Notes under the pieces: model-generated
Seen by the model: only the letters and a program-made list of their open reading frames with translations
Databases searched by the model: none
What the model was told of the DNA's origin: nothing
In this document: positions 27,837-36,838 of the stretch, one piece after another
How positions within the stretch are numbered: the first letter of the stretch is position 1
Layout of the letters: every line of letters begins with the position of its first letter
Made by a program: the position numbers and the translations under genes
Origin: QAMH01 sp900556425
GTDB taxonomy: Bacteria; Actinomycetota; Coriobacteriia; Coriobacteriales; QAMH01
DNA: 64,000 bases
Direction of reading: 5' to 3'
NCBI GenBank assembly: GCA_902475535.1
Contig: CABRZR010000005.1
Span: 62,001-126,000 of the forward strand

Positions 27837-29150
27837 TCAGTTCTTCCTCTTGAACTTGATGCGAACGGGCGTGCCGACAAGGTCGAAGTTCTCGCGCAGG
27901 CGGTTCTCGAGATAGCGACGGTACGTGTCATCGACGATCTCCGGAAAGTTCGCGAAGAACGTGAACACGGGCGGCTGGGTCGCGGCCTGCGTCACGTAAT
28001 TGAGGCGCAGGCGCTTGCTACCCTTCACGATGGTATGACCGAAGTCACGCAGCTGGGTGAGCAACGCGTTGAGTTGATTGGTCGGAATGTGGCACGAGTA
28101 GTTTTCGTAGACGGTGTTGATGGCATCCCAGATGCGATGCACGGAGCGACCGGTCTTGGCCGAGATGGAGATGACGGGCGCATACCCGACGAACTCGAGA
28201 CGGTCGCTTACGAGTTCCCTGATCTCATCGCGACGGTCGGGGTCTTCGATGAGGTCCCACTTGTTGATGAGCACGACCATGGCGCAACCGCGCTCGGCGG
28301 CCATGCCCGCGACCTTCTGGTCGGCATCGGTCAGGCCAAGCGTGGCGTCAATCATGAGAAGCACGACATCGGCACGGTCTATCGCACGCAGTGATCGTAC
28401 GTACCCATAGTACTCGACGTCCTCGTCGATTTGAGACTTGCGGCGAATGCCCGCCGTATCCACGATGCGATAGCGCACGCCATCATGCTCGACGACGCTG
28501 TCGATTGCATCGCGCGTCGTACCCGCGACGTCGCTCACGATGGAGCGCTCACCGCCGACGAGGCGATTGGTGAGCGATGACTTGCCCGCATTGGGGCGTC
28601 CGATGATCGCGACGCTGATCTCGTCGCCTGCCTCGTCATCACCCGCATCTTCGGGAAGCTCGCGGACGACAGCATCAAGCAAATCTCCCGTGCCATGGCC
28701 ATGCGAGGCCGAGATCGGCATGGGATCGCCCAGACCAAGCGAGTAGAACTCCCAGAGCACCTCGTCCTCGCGATCGGGATTGTCGAGCTTGTTGACGGCA
28801 AGCACAACGGGAACCTTGCTCTTGAGGAGCACGCGTGCGATATCGGTATCCTCGCTCGTGACGCCCGTACGGCCATCGACGACGAAGATGATGCAATCGG
28901 ACTCCTCGCAAGCAACGAGCGCCTGGCTCGTGATGGAACCCTGAAACATATCGGTGTCACCGAGGGCAATGCCGCCGGTGTCGATAATCATGAAGTCGAC
29001 GCCGTTCCAGTCCGCTCGATGGTACGAGCGATCACGCGTCACACCGCGCATCTCGTGCACGATGGCATCTTCCGTTTGCGTTATGCGATTGATGAGCGTG
29101 GACTTTCCGACATTCGGACGACCGACCACGGCAACGAGCGGGAGACTCAT
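27837..29150 (-). CDS. der: Ribosome-assembly GTPase Der (EngA)
   Basis: Essential 50S assembly factor with two tandem GTPase domains. 437 residues from ATG 29150; a GTG at 29156 is possible. First domain GRPNVGKST and DTGG; second GRPNAGKSS and DTAGI; NKLD and NKWD for guanine binding; C-terminal KH-like domain ending basic (RIKFKRKN). Upstream is AAAGAGG. plsY follows after two bases. Confidence 0.97.
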   Translation of the reverse strand: MSLPLVAVVGRPNVGKSTLINRITQTEDAIVHEMRGVTRDRSYHRADWNGVDFMIIDTGGIALGDTDMFQGSITSQALVACEESDCIIFVVDGRTGVTSEDTDIARVLLKSKVPVVLAVNKLDNPDREDEVLWEFYSLGLGDPMPISASHGHGTGDLLDAVVRELPEDAGDDEAGDEISVAIIGRPNAGKSSLTNRLVGGERSIVSDVAGTTRDAIDSVVEHDGVRYRIVDTAGIRRKSQIDEDVEYYGYVRSLRAIDRADVVLLMIDATLGLTDADQKVAGMAAERGCAMVVLINKWDLIEDPDRRDEIRELVSDRLEFVGYAPVISISAKTGRSVHRIWDAINTVYENYSCHIPTNQLNALLTQLRDFGHTIVKGSKRLRLNYVTQAATQPPVFTFFANFPEIVDDTYRRYLENRLRENFDLVGTPVRIKFKRKN

Positions 29151-29184
29151 GAACACCTCTTTACGTAGGATTACGATTCGTATC

Positions 29185-30534
29185 TTACCGCATCAGCGCG
29201 TCGATGATATCCATAGGCGTGTAGGTGCACAAGCGCACGGTCGCGTCACTTGCCGCTTCGACCTCGGCAAGCGTGACGTCATCGAGCAAGGCGAGATCCT
29301 GGTTGAACATCTCGCGTGCCATGAGGACGATGCCCTCGGGATGCGCCGCGCGCATTGCCGGAATCAAATCGCTTCCGGTAATGAGGCAGGTCACATCGAC
29401 GTTTCCACCGAAGAACTCGTTTTCGACAGGCAGTATCTCGAGCTTGCCGGCAAGGGGTGATGCATCGATCAAGCCCTGGAGTACATGCGCAAATGCCGTA
29501 CCGCAGACGATATGTGCAGGCTGCGCTTCATCAAGCATTTTTGCGAGCTGCGCGATACGCTCGGCGCTCTCACCCCACTCATCGATGAAGGAGCGCATCA
29601 TGCCTATGCCGTCCTGGAACTGGGGGTAGCCCGTATACATGAAGGCGGGCGGGAAATCGTATCCCGCATCGATATAGAACTCGTCGGCGATCTGCAGACG
29701 CGGGTTACGACGTTCGACGCCGGAATCCTCCTGGAACTCGCGGATGAGCTCGATGACTGCGGCCGCCGCATCGGGATCGTCCGAAAACGATGAGGAGAAA
29801 CGTCGCTGGTGCTTCGTGTAGCCGAGGGGGACGAATCCCGCCGAAAGCACACCGGGATGCCGTTCGATCCACGCGAGCGTCCTCATGAGCTCTGCCCCAT
29901 CATTCACGCCGGGAACGACGACGACCTGTACATGTACCTCGAGGCCAGCGTCGAGCAATGCCTCGAGTACTTCCATGCCTCGCGCGGCGTTCTTGCCCAT
30001 GAGCGTCTCACGCACGTCCGGGCTCACCGCATGCAGTGACACGTGCAGCGGCGAGAGGTGGCACTCGATGATACGCTCGAGCTCGTCATCATCGATGTTG
30101 GTGAGAGTTACGAAGTTTCCCTGCAAAAACGAGAGGCGATAATCGTCATCTCGCAGGTACAGCGTCTGGCGCATGCCCTTGGGAAGCATGCCCATGAAGC
30201 AGAAACTACAGGCATTGCGACAGGTCATGACACCATCGAAGATGCAGTCATCGAAGGTGATACCCCAGTCCTCCCCCAACTCGCGCTCGAGCAGCGCAGT
30301 CTGTCCGTCATCGAGCGTTATCTCGACATCGAAGCCATCGGCCTGCCAACGCCATTCGATGAGGTCGCGCAGCTTGCTTCCCTCGACCTCCGTAATGACC
30401 ATGCCTGCCTCTATGCCGACGCGATCAGCCGGAGACCCCTCCTCGACATGCGCGACACGGGCACGACAGGGCTGAGGCTGAGCCGGCGTCTGGGAGGAGC
30501 CGTAGGGACATGTCATGCGAAAGCCGTCAGACAT
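29185..30534 (-). CDS. DUF512 / PDZ-like and radical SAM-like iron-sulfur protein
   Basis: 449 residues from ATG 30534 (MSDGFRMT). An N-terminal PDZ-like segment (SPADRVGIEAGMVITEVEG) is followed by a radical SAM-type cysteine triplet C-x3-C-x2-C (CRNACSFCFMG), PKGMRQTLYLRDDDYRLSFL, and a C-terminal DUF512 domain (FPPAFMYTGYPQFQDGIGM, ITGSDL). The biochemical function of the family is unknown. The gene typically lies next to der, as here. The start overlaps the ispH stop by 8 bases; the 72 open residues further upstream lie in ispH. Confidence 0.88.
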   Translation of the reverse strand: MSDGFRMTCPYGSSQTPAQPQPCRARVAHVEEGSPADRVGIEAGMVITEVEGSKLRDLIEWRWQADGFDVEITLDDGQTALLERELGEDWGITFDDCIFDGVMTCRNACSFCFMGMLPKGMRQTLYLRDDDYRLSFLQGNFVTLTNIDDDELERIIECHLSPLHVSLHAVSPDVRETLMGKNAARGMEVLEALLDAGLEVHVQVVVVPGVNDGAELMRTLAWIERHPGVLSAGFVPLGYTKHQRRFSSSFSDDPDAAAAVIELIREFQEDSGVERRNPRLQIADEFYIDAGYDFPPAFMYTGYPQFQDGIGMMRSFIDEWGESAERIAQLAKMLDEAQPAHIVCGTAFAHVLQGLIDASPLAGKLEILPVENEFFGGNVDVTCLITGSDLIPAMRAAHPEGIVLMAREMFNQDLALLDDVTLAEVEAASDATVRLCTYTPMDIIDALMR

Positions 30535-31387
30535 TATCCGTCGCCCTGTCGGTGAGCTCGCGTATGTACTCGCACACGGCATCGATATGTTCCTGTGGCG
30601 TGCTCGCGCCCGCTGTGATACCGATGCGCTCGACGCCGTCGAGCCAGGAAGCCTCGATTTCGACGCTATCCTCGATATGATGTGTCGCTGCGCAACGTGC
30701 CTTGCATATCTCGTAGAGACGGCGCGTGTTTCCCGAGTTCCTGCCACCAATGACGATCATGAGCTCAACCTGCGAAGCAATCTGGGCGGCGCTATCCTGG
30801 CGTTCCTGTGTTGCGAAGCAGATGGTCTTCTCGACACGAAGCTCCTCGACACGCCCTTCAAGCGCGCCGAGCACCGCGGCAACACGATCGGCGCTTTGCG
30901 TTGTCTGGATAACGACGCCGACCCTTGCGGGCAGCTCGTCTGGGAGTTTCTCGGGAACGTCGGCAACGGCGATGACAGCCTCTCCGCCCCAAGCGCGTAT
31001 GCCCTCAACCTCGGCGTGACCAGGTTCGCCGATGATGACGACGGCGTAACCCTCCTCGGCAAGCTGTCGAGCCTTGCGTTGGACCTTCGAGACATAGGGA
31101 CAGGTCGCATCCACGACGGCAAGCCCACGATCGAGCGCGGCATCGACAATCTGCGGAGCGGTGCCGTGACTCCTGAGCACGAGCGTCCCCTCCACTACCT
31201 CATCGAGCGTGTCGGCGACGAGCACGCCCTGGGCGGCAAGGTCATCGACGACGCGCGGATTGTGGATGAGGGGGCCAAGCGTATGCACGGGTCCCGCGCT
31301 TTCGGCAGCTCCATGCGCCATCTCGAGCGCGCGCTTCACGCCATAGCATGCACCGGCATTTTGGGCGATTTCGATAGTGATGGACAC
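30527..31387 (-). CDS. ispH: 4-hydroxy-3-methylbut-2-enyl diphosphate reductase
   Basis: Last step of the MEP isoprenoid pathway, giving IPP and DMAPP at a [4Fe-4S] cluster. 286 residues. Cluster cysteines in AGACYGVKRALEMA, DATCPYVSKVQ and near GRNSGNTRRLYEIC; LGPLIHNPRVVDDL and LRSHGTAP are family motifs, ending in ITAGASTP. GTG 31387 with AGGAAG. Follows plsC by 9 bases. Confidence 0.96.
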   Translation of the reverse strand: MSITIEIAQNAGACYGVKRALEMAHGAAESAGPVHTLGPLIHNPRVVDDLAAQGVLVADTLDEVVEGTLVLRSHGTAPQIVDAALDRGLAVVDATCPYVSKVQRKARQLAEEGYAVVIIGEPGHAEVEGIRAWGGEAVIAVADVPEKLPDELPARVGVVIQTTQSADRVAAVLGALEGRVEELRVEKTICFATQERQDSAAQIASQVELMIVIGGRNSGNTRRLYEICKARCAATHHIEDSVEIEASWLDGVERIGITAGASTPQEHIDAVCEYIRELTDRATDNV

Positions 31388-31396
31388 GAAAGCTTC

Positions 31397-32098
31397 CTAG
31401 CCGCGGGCCGTATCGCGCAGACGAAAGACCTCGTCCATGATCGAGGCGATGACCGCATCCGCCCTCCCCTTCTTGGGAAGGTTCTCGAATTGCTCGCCAC
31501 GTGGGTCGATGGGCTTGCCCACGTTGAGGTATACGCGCGGAAAGCGGATGAACTTGGGCTTGCCGTAGGGCATGATCTTCTCCGTGCCCTCGATGCCAAT
31601 CGGCACGATACGCGCATGGCCCATGTTTGCAATAAGAACGGCACCGGCATGGGGATGGTACACCTTGTTCGGTTTGTTCATCCTCGTGCCCTCAGGATAG
31701 ATGAGCACGCTCTCGCCGCGCTTGAGGCAGGCGGCGGCACGCTTGACTGCCGTGCGGTCGGCAGAGTCGGGATTGACGGGAATCGCTCCCACGCGGGCAA
31801 TGAGCTGTGCGAGCACGGGCTTGAATAGCGTATGCCGCGCAAGGATGCGGCTGAAGCGCCTCTGCCCGTAAAACGCGCACCAGTGCACACATGGGTCGGC
31901 ATATGAGACATGGTTGCAGACGTAGACGACGGGTTCGTCGCCAATGGCCTCGAGGTTTTCGATGCCACGTATCTTCCAACGAAAGCACACCTTGAGGATG
32001 GGGCGCACGAAGTACGCCGCCACGTAGATGAACCAGTTGTGCGGTTTGCCTTTGGGAACCCAGACGCCCGAGTCAAATATCTCTTCGAGAGACTTCAT
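31397..32098 (-). CDS. plsC: 1-acyl-sn-glycerol-3-phosphate acyltransferase (PlsC family)
   Basis: Adds the second acyl chain to give phosphatidic acid. 233 residues, membrane associated. Catalytic NHxxxxD is NHVSYAD, followed by FSRILARHTLF, GAIPVNPDSAD and the substrate motif YPEGTRMNK, then VPIGIEGTEKI. It overlaps cmk (ATGA) and precedes ispH. Specificity for acyl donor is unknown. Confidence 0.93.
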   Translation of the reverse strand: MKSLEEIFDSGVWVPKGKPHNWFIYVAAYFVRPILKVCFRWKIRGIENLEAIGDEPVVYVCNHVSYADPCVHWCAFYGQRRFSRILARHTLFKPVLAQLIARVGAIPVNPDSADRTAVKRAAACLKRGESVLIYPEGTRMNKPNKVYHPHAGAVLIANMGHARIVPIGIEGTEKIMPYGKPKFIRFPRVYLNVGKPIDPRGEQFENLPKKGRADAVIASIMDEVFRLRDTARG

Positions 32099-32784
32099 GC
32101 CCTATTGTTCCCCTCGCGCACCGAGCGGGCCATTTCCACGATCGCATCGCATACCTCGTCGATGCTCATATCCGTCGTATCGAGCTCACTGGCGTCATCT
32201 GCCGGTTTGAGCGGCGAAGTGGCACGTGTGCTATCGGCCTTGTCACGAGCAATGAGGTCGGCGAGTATGACCGACGGGTCCGTGTCGCCGAAACCGCGCT
32301 CGGCATTTTGCAACGCACGGCGACGTGCGCGTTCCTCGGGACTTGCCGTCAGGAAAATCTTGAGGTCCGCGTTGGGAAAGACGACCGTCCCGATATCGCG
32401 GCCCTCCATCACGATGTCATCATGCGCGGCGATACGACGCTGTTGCTCCACGAGGGCCGTGCGCACCTCGGGGATGGCCGATACCGGGCTGACGGCCTTG
32501 TCGACCTCTGGCGTGCGAATCGCAGCCGTCACGTCAACGCCATCGAAGGAGACGGCGCTGGCAACGGGATTGCCCGGCTCGTGCGAGAAGACAATGGGAA
32601 CCTCGCGCGCAACGGGCTCAAGTGCAGCGGCATCGTCAAAACCGATGCCGTGCTCGATGGCATAGAAGGCGATGCAGCGGTACATGGCACCCGTGTCAAG
32701 GTAATGAAAGCCGAGCATGCGTGCGACGCGCTTGGCAATGGTGGATTTGCCGGAACCCGCAGGCCCGTCGATAGCAATTATCAC
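32095..32784 (-). CDS. cmk: Cytidylate kinase
   Basis: Phosphorylates CMP and dCMP. 229 residues. P-loop GPAGSGKSTIAKR at the N-terminus, YLDTGAMYRC, VMEGRDIGTVVFP, KIFLTASPEERARRR. The start is GTG 32784 after AAGGAG with a 6-base spacer. aroA ends 44 bases upstream and plsC overlaps downstream, the usual aroA-cmk-plsC-ispH order. Confidence 0.96.
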   Translation of the reverse strand: MIIAIDGPAGSGKSTIAKRVARMLGFHYLDTGAMYRCIAFYAIEHGIGFDDAAALEPVAREVPIVFSHEPGNPVASAVSFDGVDVTAAIRTPEVDKAVSPVSAIPEVRTALVEQQRRIAAHDDIVMEGRDIGTVVFPNADLKIFLTASPEERARRRALQNAERGFGDTDPSVILADLIARDKADSTRATSPLKPADDASELDTTDMSIDEVCDAIVEMARSVREGNNRA

Positions 32785-32827
32785 AAACTGCTCCTTAGCT
32801 CATCTGACGTGAGGTCAGTGTACCATC

Positions 32828-34168
32828 TCAGCGTTTCAGACTCTCCATGTCGACGAAGAAATCAGGCCACGAGACGCAGACGCACTCGACGTCATCCAGC
32901 TCGACATCGACGCCGAAGAGCTCGCCTGCAAGGTACCAGGTCATCGCAAGGCGATGGTCGCCATACGTCGGAAGCGAGATATGGGGAGGCATGTCGCCTA
33001 GGTCACCGGCCAAGCCCACGATGTGCAGGTCGTCGCCATCGGCATAAGCCGTAACGCCGAAGGCTGCAAGCCCCTCGATGATGGCAGTCATGCGGTCACA
33101 TTCCTTCACGCGCAGCTCGCCACATGACTCGAAGACACTCTCGCCACATGCCAGTGCCGCGGCAATGGCGAGGATGGGTATCTCGTCGATGAGCGTGGGA
33201 ATCTCGTCCGGCAGGACACGAGTCGCAGTAAGCTGCGGCGTATAGGCAACGTGTACGTCACCCACGCGCTCGCGCCCTTCCGTACGCTCGTCTCGATACG
33301 CGAGCGCAGCTCCCATGCGACGCAGCACCTCGAATGCGCCCGTGCGCGTCGGATTAAGCGCGACCTGCTCGAGTGTGACATCGGAGCCAGGGGAAAGCAC
33401 GGCGGCAACGGCGACGAAGGACGCCGAGGAGGGATCACCGGGAACGGACATGTCATGCGCGTGCATGCGCGCGGGGCCTTCGACAGATGCCGTGAGGCCG
33501 TTCACCTCGACATCGACGCCAAAGGCAGGCAAGAGTAGCTCCGTATGGTCACGACTTTTCGAGGGCTCCGTAACGGAGGTCGTTCCCTGCGCCTGTATGC
33601 CGGCAAGCAAGATGGCTGACTTCACCTGGGCCGAAGCTTGCTCGGTCATGAGCCGTGCAGCATGCAGGCCCTGGTTTGAAAGAACACGGACGGGCAGATG
33701 ACCCTCGTCGCTCTCGAACGCCGCGCCAAGGCGGCGTAACGGCCCCATGACGCGCTCCATGGGACGTCGGGAGAGCGAAGCGTCACCGATAAGCGTCGCG
33801 TCCATGCCGAGGCCCGCAAGCACACCCATGAGCAGACGCGCCGTCGTACCGGAATTGCCGCAATCTATGACGAGAGGCTGTGTTCGAGGATGTGTCAGGG
33901 GGTCAGACCCCTTGGCACACCAATGTGCCAAGGGGTCTGACCCCCTGACACATCCGATGCCCTCGATTTCCCCTTCGAGGCCATGGAATCCCGGTGCCAG
34001 ATTGACATGTGCGCCAAGCGCCTTGATCGCCTCGATGGTCGCATGCACGTCATCGCTTGGCAGCACGGCCTCGAGCCTCGAAACGCCTTGCGCGAGGCCC
34101 GCGAAGAGTACGGCGCGATGCGAAATGGACTTGTCGGAAGGGACGCGAATCGTGCCAACGAAGGGCAT
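32828..34168 (-). CDS. aroA: 5-enolpyruvylshikimate-3-phosphate synthase carrying an in-frame palindrome insertion
   Basis: Sixth step of the shikimate pathway. 446 residues, some 20 more than is usual. Motifs: RVPSDKSISHRAVLFAGL at the N-terminus, CGNSGTTARLLMGVLAG (PEP and shikimate site), DASLSRRPMERVM, and KECDRMTAIIEGLAAFG near the C-terminus. Residues about 72-94 (RGSDPLAH.. KGSDPLTHP) are encoded by the perfect inverted repeat at 33888-33955 and have no place in the family. The reading frame stays open, so the protein may still work with an added surface loop before the GNSGTT motif. ATG 34168 has GAGGAG. Confidence 0.95.
   Translation of the reverse strand: MPFVGTIRVPSDKSISHRAVLFAGLAQGVSRLEAVLPSDDVHATIEAIKALGAHVNLAPGFHGLEGEIEGIGCVRGSDPLAHWCAKGSDPLTHPRTQPLVIDCGNSGTTARLLMGVLAGLGMDATLIGDASLSRRPMERVMGPLRRLGAAFESDEGHLPVRVLSNQGLHAARLMTEQASAQVKSAILLAGIQAQGTTSVTEPSKSRDHTELLLPAFGVDVEVNGLTASVEGPARMHAHDMSVPGDPSSASFVAVAAVLSPGSDVTLEQVALNPTRTGAFEVLRRMGAALAYRDERTEGRERVGDVHVAYTPQLTATRVLPDEIPTLIDEIPILAIAAALACGESVFESCGELRVKECDRMTAIIEGLAAFGVTAYADGDDLHIVGLAGDLGDMPPHISLPTYGDHRLAMTWYLAGELFGVDVELDDVECVCVSWPDFFVDMESLKR
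33888..33955. repeat. Perfect 32-bp inverted repeat (REP-like), copy 2, inside aroA
   Basis: Arms 33888-33919 and 33924-33955 are exact reverse complements around the loop CCAA. Each arm holds TCAGACCCCTTGGCACA and reads as the peptide GSDPLxH in the aroA frame. The same unit occurs singly at 11144-11175 and 42794-42821. The paired form looks like two inverted REP units. It would form a very strong hairpin in aroA mRNA. Confidence 0.9.
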
Positions 34169-34170
34169 GT

Positions 34171-35307
34171 CTAGAGCTCCTCTTCGAGACTTCTAATCGA
34201 GAAGTCGTAGCCCTTGGTGATAAGCTCGCCGCCAAAGCGGCCCATATCGCCCTCGTCGGTGAGGATAAGTTCGAGAACGGCCGTGTCCTCGTTTATGTGA
34301 TCGATCTCGATGGATTGGATGTTGCAGGCAGCATGCCCCGCCATCCCCGTCACCTCGGCGATGATGCCCGGATGATCGGTCATGGGGATGCGCACCTGCG
34401 TGAGCTTGGCCGAATCGGGAATCCACTTGGCAGGCAAGCTGCGACGCAGGCGTGCGCTATCCTCGAGCATGGTCGTGAGAGTTTCGGCGTCACCTTCGCG
34501 AATGGCCGTCTCGAAGCGCGCGATGATCTCGCCAACCTCATGCAGGCCCTGTGAGAGTGCCTCGCTGTTGTCGAGTGCGATGCCGCACCACAGCTCAGGG
34601 GAGCCAGCTGCGATGCGCGTGGAGTCCTTGAAGCCGCCAGCTGCCAGGCGCAGGAGCTCCTTGCGCTCGTCAACGTGGTTGCCCGCAAGCTCGACGAGCG
34701 AGGAGGCGACCATGTGCGGCACGTGGCTCACGATGGCGATGGCGCTATCGTGTTGCTCGCGACTGATGGAGATGATGCGTGCACCCAGCGCACTGAAGGT
34801 CTCGTAGAGCTTGAGAAAGACCTCGTCTTGCTTGTCACCCTCGGGACAGAGAATCCAGTAGGCGCCCTGGAAGAGATCGGCGCGCGCGGCACCGAAGCCA
34901 TTGGCCTCGGATCCCGCCATGGGATGTCCGGGGAGGTAGAGATCGGGGCGTGAGAGCACTTCATCGGAATAGCCGGTGATGACCGCCTTGGTCGAAGCGA
35001 CGTCGGTGATGACGCCATCGTAGCCATCGGCTTCGAGACGCTCGAACCATTCGCGTGCCGCGTGCACGGGTGTGGCGATGATGACAAGATCGCATTCGCC
35101 ACTCGAGAGCCATTCGTCGACACGTGGATCATCGACGAGGGCATATTCGTCGAGTGCACCTTGTTGCCGGGCCTTCTCGAGCGGCTCGGCATGGCGCCCG
35201 ATGCCGATGATGGTGGGCGCGTCGTCAAGCTCCTTCATTGCCGCGGCAATCGAGCCTCCGATGAGGCCGACGCCAATGATGACGACCTTCTTGAATGGTA
35301 TTGGCAT
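34171..35307 (-). CDS. tyrA: Prephenate dehydrogenase with C-terminal ACT domain
   Basis: Converts prephenate to 4-hydroxyphenylpyruvate for tyrosine. 378 residues. NAD-binding GVGLIGGSIAAAM at the N-terminus, TDVASTKAVI, PGHPMAGSEANGF (substrate site), a helical dimerisation domain, and a C-terminal ACT domain (about 300-370: RIPMTDHPGIIAEVTGMAG) that likely binds tyrosine for feedback. aroA starts 2 bases after its stop. Confidence 0.95.
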   Translation of the reverse strand: MPIPFKKVVIIGVGLIGGSIAAAMKELDDAPTIIGIGRHAEPLEKARQQGALDEYALVDDPRVDEWLSSGECDLVIIATPVHAAREWFERLEADGYDGVITDVASTKAVITGYSDEVLSRPDLYLPGHPMAGSEANGFGAARADLFQGAYWILCPEGDKQDEVFLKLYETFSALGARIISISREQHDSAIAIVSHVPHMVASSLVELAGNHVDERKELLRLAAGGFKDSTRIAAGSPELWCGIALDNSEALSQGLHEVGEIIARFETAIREGDAETLTTMLEDSARLRRSLPAKWIPDSAKLTQVRIPMTDHPGIIAEVTGMAGHAACNIQSIEIDHINEDTAVLELILTDEGDMGRFGGELITKGYDFSIRSLEEEL

Positions 35308-35363
35308 GACTTCTAACAGCTTTCTATCTCGTTTATTCAGTCAAATTCGCGCAAGGATGCGAC

Positions 35364-35408
35364 GGCGGGAGTGGGACAAGGGGACAGGTCATTTGTCCCA
35401 CTCCCGCC
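35364..35408. repeat. Long hairpin between cyclophilin and tyrA genes (16-bp stem, 13-nt loop)
   Basis: Perfect arms GGCGGGAGTGGGACAA (35364-35379) and its complement (35393-35408) around GGGGACAGGTCAT. On the transcribed minus strand it stands 15 bases after the cyclophilin stop and could terminate or stabilise that mRNA, but no U-tract follows. A hairpin of equal loop length lies at 58304-58346. The motif looks like a dispersed repeat; copies elsewhere cannot be checked here. Confidence 0.75.
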
Positions 35409-35423
35409 AATCCCAACAAATCC

Positions 35424-36101
35424 TTAGTCCTCGATGGTGATGTACTCAATCGTGGGCATATTGTCGGGGTTGTTGATTGCTCCGCCCTGGCCCGTGGCAT
35501 ACTTGAGATAGGTGTTCACGATTGCATCCACCGTCTGCATGCCGGCATCGTCAATCATGCCGAATGCGGCGTACTGGCCATCGAGACTGAGCGAGACGTT
35601 CTCGCTTGTGGCAAGCGTGATGAAGAAGGTGGTCTTGGCGCTGTTGTAGACGCCGGTACGTGCCATGGCGACCGTGCCGCGCTTGAACTCGTCGGCGAAG
35701 CTGTTGTCGACATCGTTTTCGTAGAACTCACCGATGATGGGAGGCAGTGCAGGGTCATTGCCCGAGGCGCTATTGCCCTTCGTGCCGCCCTGCAGGCAAA
35801 AGCCCTCGACGATGCGGTAGAACTTGAGCCCATCGTAGTATCCGTCCTCGGCGAGGCTGCAGAAGTTCGCGACCGTCACCGGTGCCGAATCGGCATACAG
35901 CTCGATAGTGAACGGGTCGAAGCCCTCGACCTTGACGACGGCATGATGCGTGCCCGTGGCGTACTTGCCCGATGCCTTCGTGGTCACGGTATTGGGATCG
36001 ACGCTCTTTGACGAGGACGAGGATGAGCCGCATGCGGCAAGCGTGCAGCAGATCAGGGCACTGAGCCCGATGATTGCAAAAGTGCGGGCAAACTTCTTCA
36101 T
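35424..36101 (-). CDS. Cyclophilin-type peptidyl-prolyl isomerase, lipoprotein
   Basis: Surface-anchored cis-trans prolyl isomerase, likely helping secreted proteins fold. 225 residues from ATG 36101 (MKKFART), with GAGG upstream. Lipobox LAAC after a hydrophobic signal, then a Ser-rich linker. Cyclophilin core: PVTVANFCSLAEDGYYDGLKF, then FYRIVEGFCLQGG, where the catalytic Arg and Gln are kept; AMARTG; FFITLA; and FGMIDDAG. It lies directly after a second, divergent cyclophilin gene. Confidence 0.9.
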   Translation of the reverse strand: MKKFARTFAIIGLSALICCTLAACGSSSSSSKSVDPNTVTTKASGKYATGTHHAVVKVEGFDPFTIELYADSAPVTVANFCSLAEDGYYDGLKFYRIVEGFCLQGGTKGNSASGNDPALPPIIGEFYENDVDNSFADEFKRGTVAMARTGVYNSAKTTFFITLATSENVSLSLDGQYAAFGMIDDAGMQTVDAIVNTYLKYATGQGGAINNPDNMPTIEYITIED

Positions 36102-36109
36102 GTCATACC

Positions 36110-36802
36110 TCAATCAATCATGGTTATCGATGCGATGCGCGGATACTTGGTCTCGTCGATAATCCTGCCGTTGTCATCGACGATGATGCGGAAGTCCTCA
36201 TCAGCTGCCGTGGTACGTTTGGCAATCTCTTCGATGACCTCGTAGTTCTCGACAATCTTGGCAAAGCCGGCATACTTGCCGTCGAGGAAGGAGAGGTCGC
36301 TCATGAAGATGATGAGGCTCGATGCATCGCTTTGCTGCCCGTCGATCGCGCGGTTCATGGCGATGACACCGCGTTTGAGCGAGTTGGAGTTCTTGATTTC
36401 GGATTCCTCGTACTCACCCGTGATGAGATAGTTGTTGTCTTGCTGCGTGTTGCCAACACGCAGGTACATCTCGTTCAGAATCCAGTAGACGGGCTTGCCA
36501 TTGTAGAAACCGCTGTCGACGAGACGGCAGAACTTCTCGGCCGTGACAGGTGCGGAGTGCGAGTAGACCTCGATGGAAAGCGGCGAGGACTCGTAGCCCT
36601 CGAAGACGAGCTCGGCATGGTGAATGCCACTAGAGTAGTCGATCTCCTCGACGGGAGCATGCACGAGTACCTCGTCTGAGTCCGACTTCTGCGTATCGGT
36701 CTGCACGGACGTCGATGATGCGCATCCGGCAAGGAGCACGCAGACGAGCATGGTGCAGGACAAGACGATGCACGCGATGGGGATGTACAGCAGGCGTTTC
36801 AT
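36110..36802 (-). CDS. Degenerate cyclophilin-like lipoprotein
   Basis: 230 residues with a signal peptide and lipobox LLAGC. The fold is that of the neighbouring cyclophilin (HHAELVFEGY, IEVYSHSAPVTAEKFCRLVDSGFYNG, GVIAMNR, GFAKI), but the FHRV/QGG active-site block reads VYWILNEMYLRVGN, so the catalytic arginine and glutamine are gone. SQFFI has become SSLIIFM. It may be a non-enzymatic substrate-binding chaperone. Probably a tandem duplicate that has diverged. It ends 8 bases before the next gene starts. Confidence 0.85.
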   Translation of the reverse strand: MKRLLYIPIACIVLSCTMLVCVLLAGCASSTSVQTDTQKSDSDEVLVHAPVEEIDYSSGIHHAELVFEGYESSPLSIEVYSHSAPVTAEKFCRLVDSGFYNGKPVYWILNEMYLRVGNTQQDNNYLITGEYEESEIKNSNSLKRGVIAMNRAIDGQQSDASSLIIFMSDLSFLDGKYAGFAKIVENYEVIEEIAKRTTAADEDFRIIVDDNGRIIDETKYPRIASITMID

Positions 36803-36838
36803 AGACGAGTCATTCTACTACAAGCGCAGGTACGCGAA

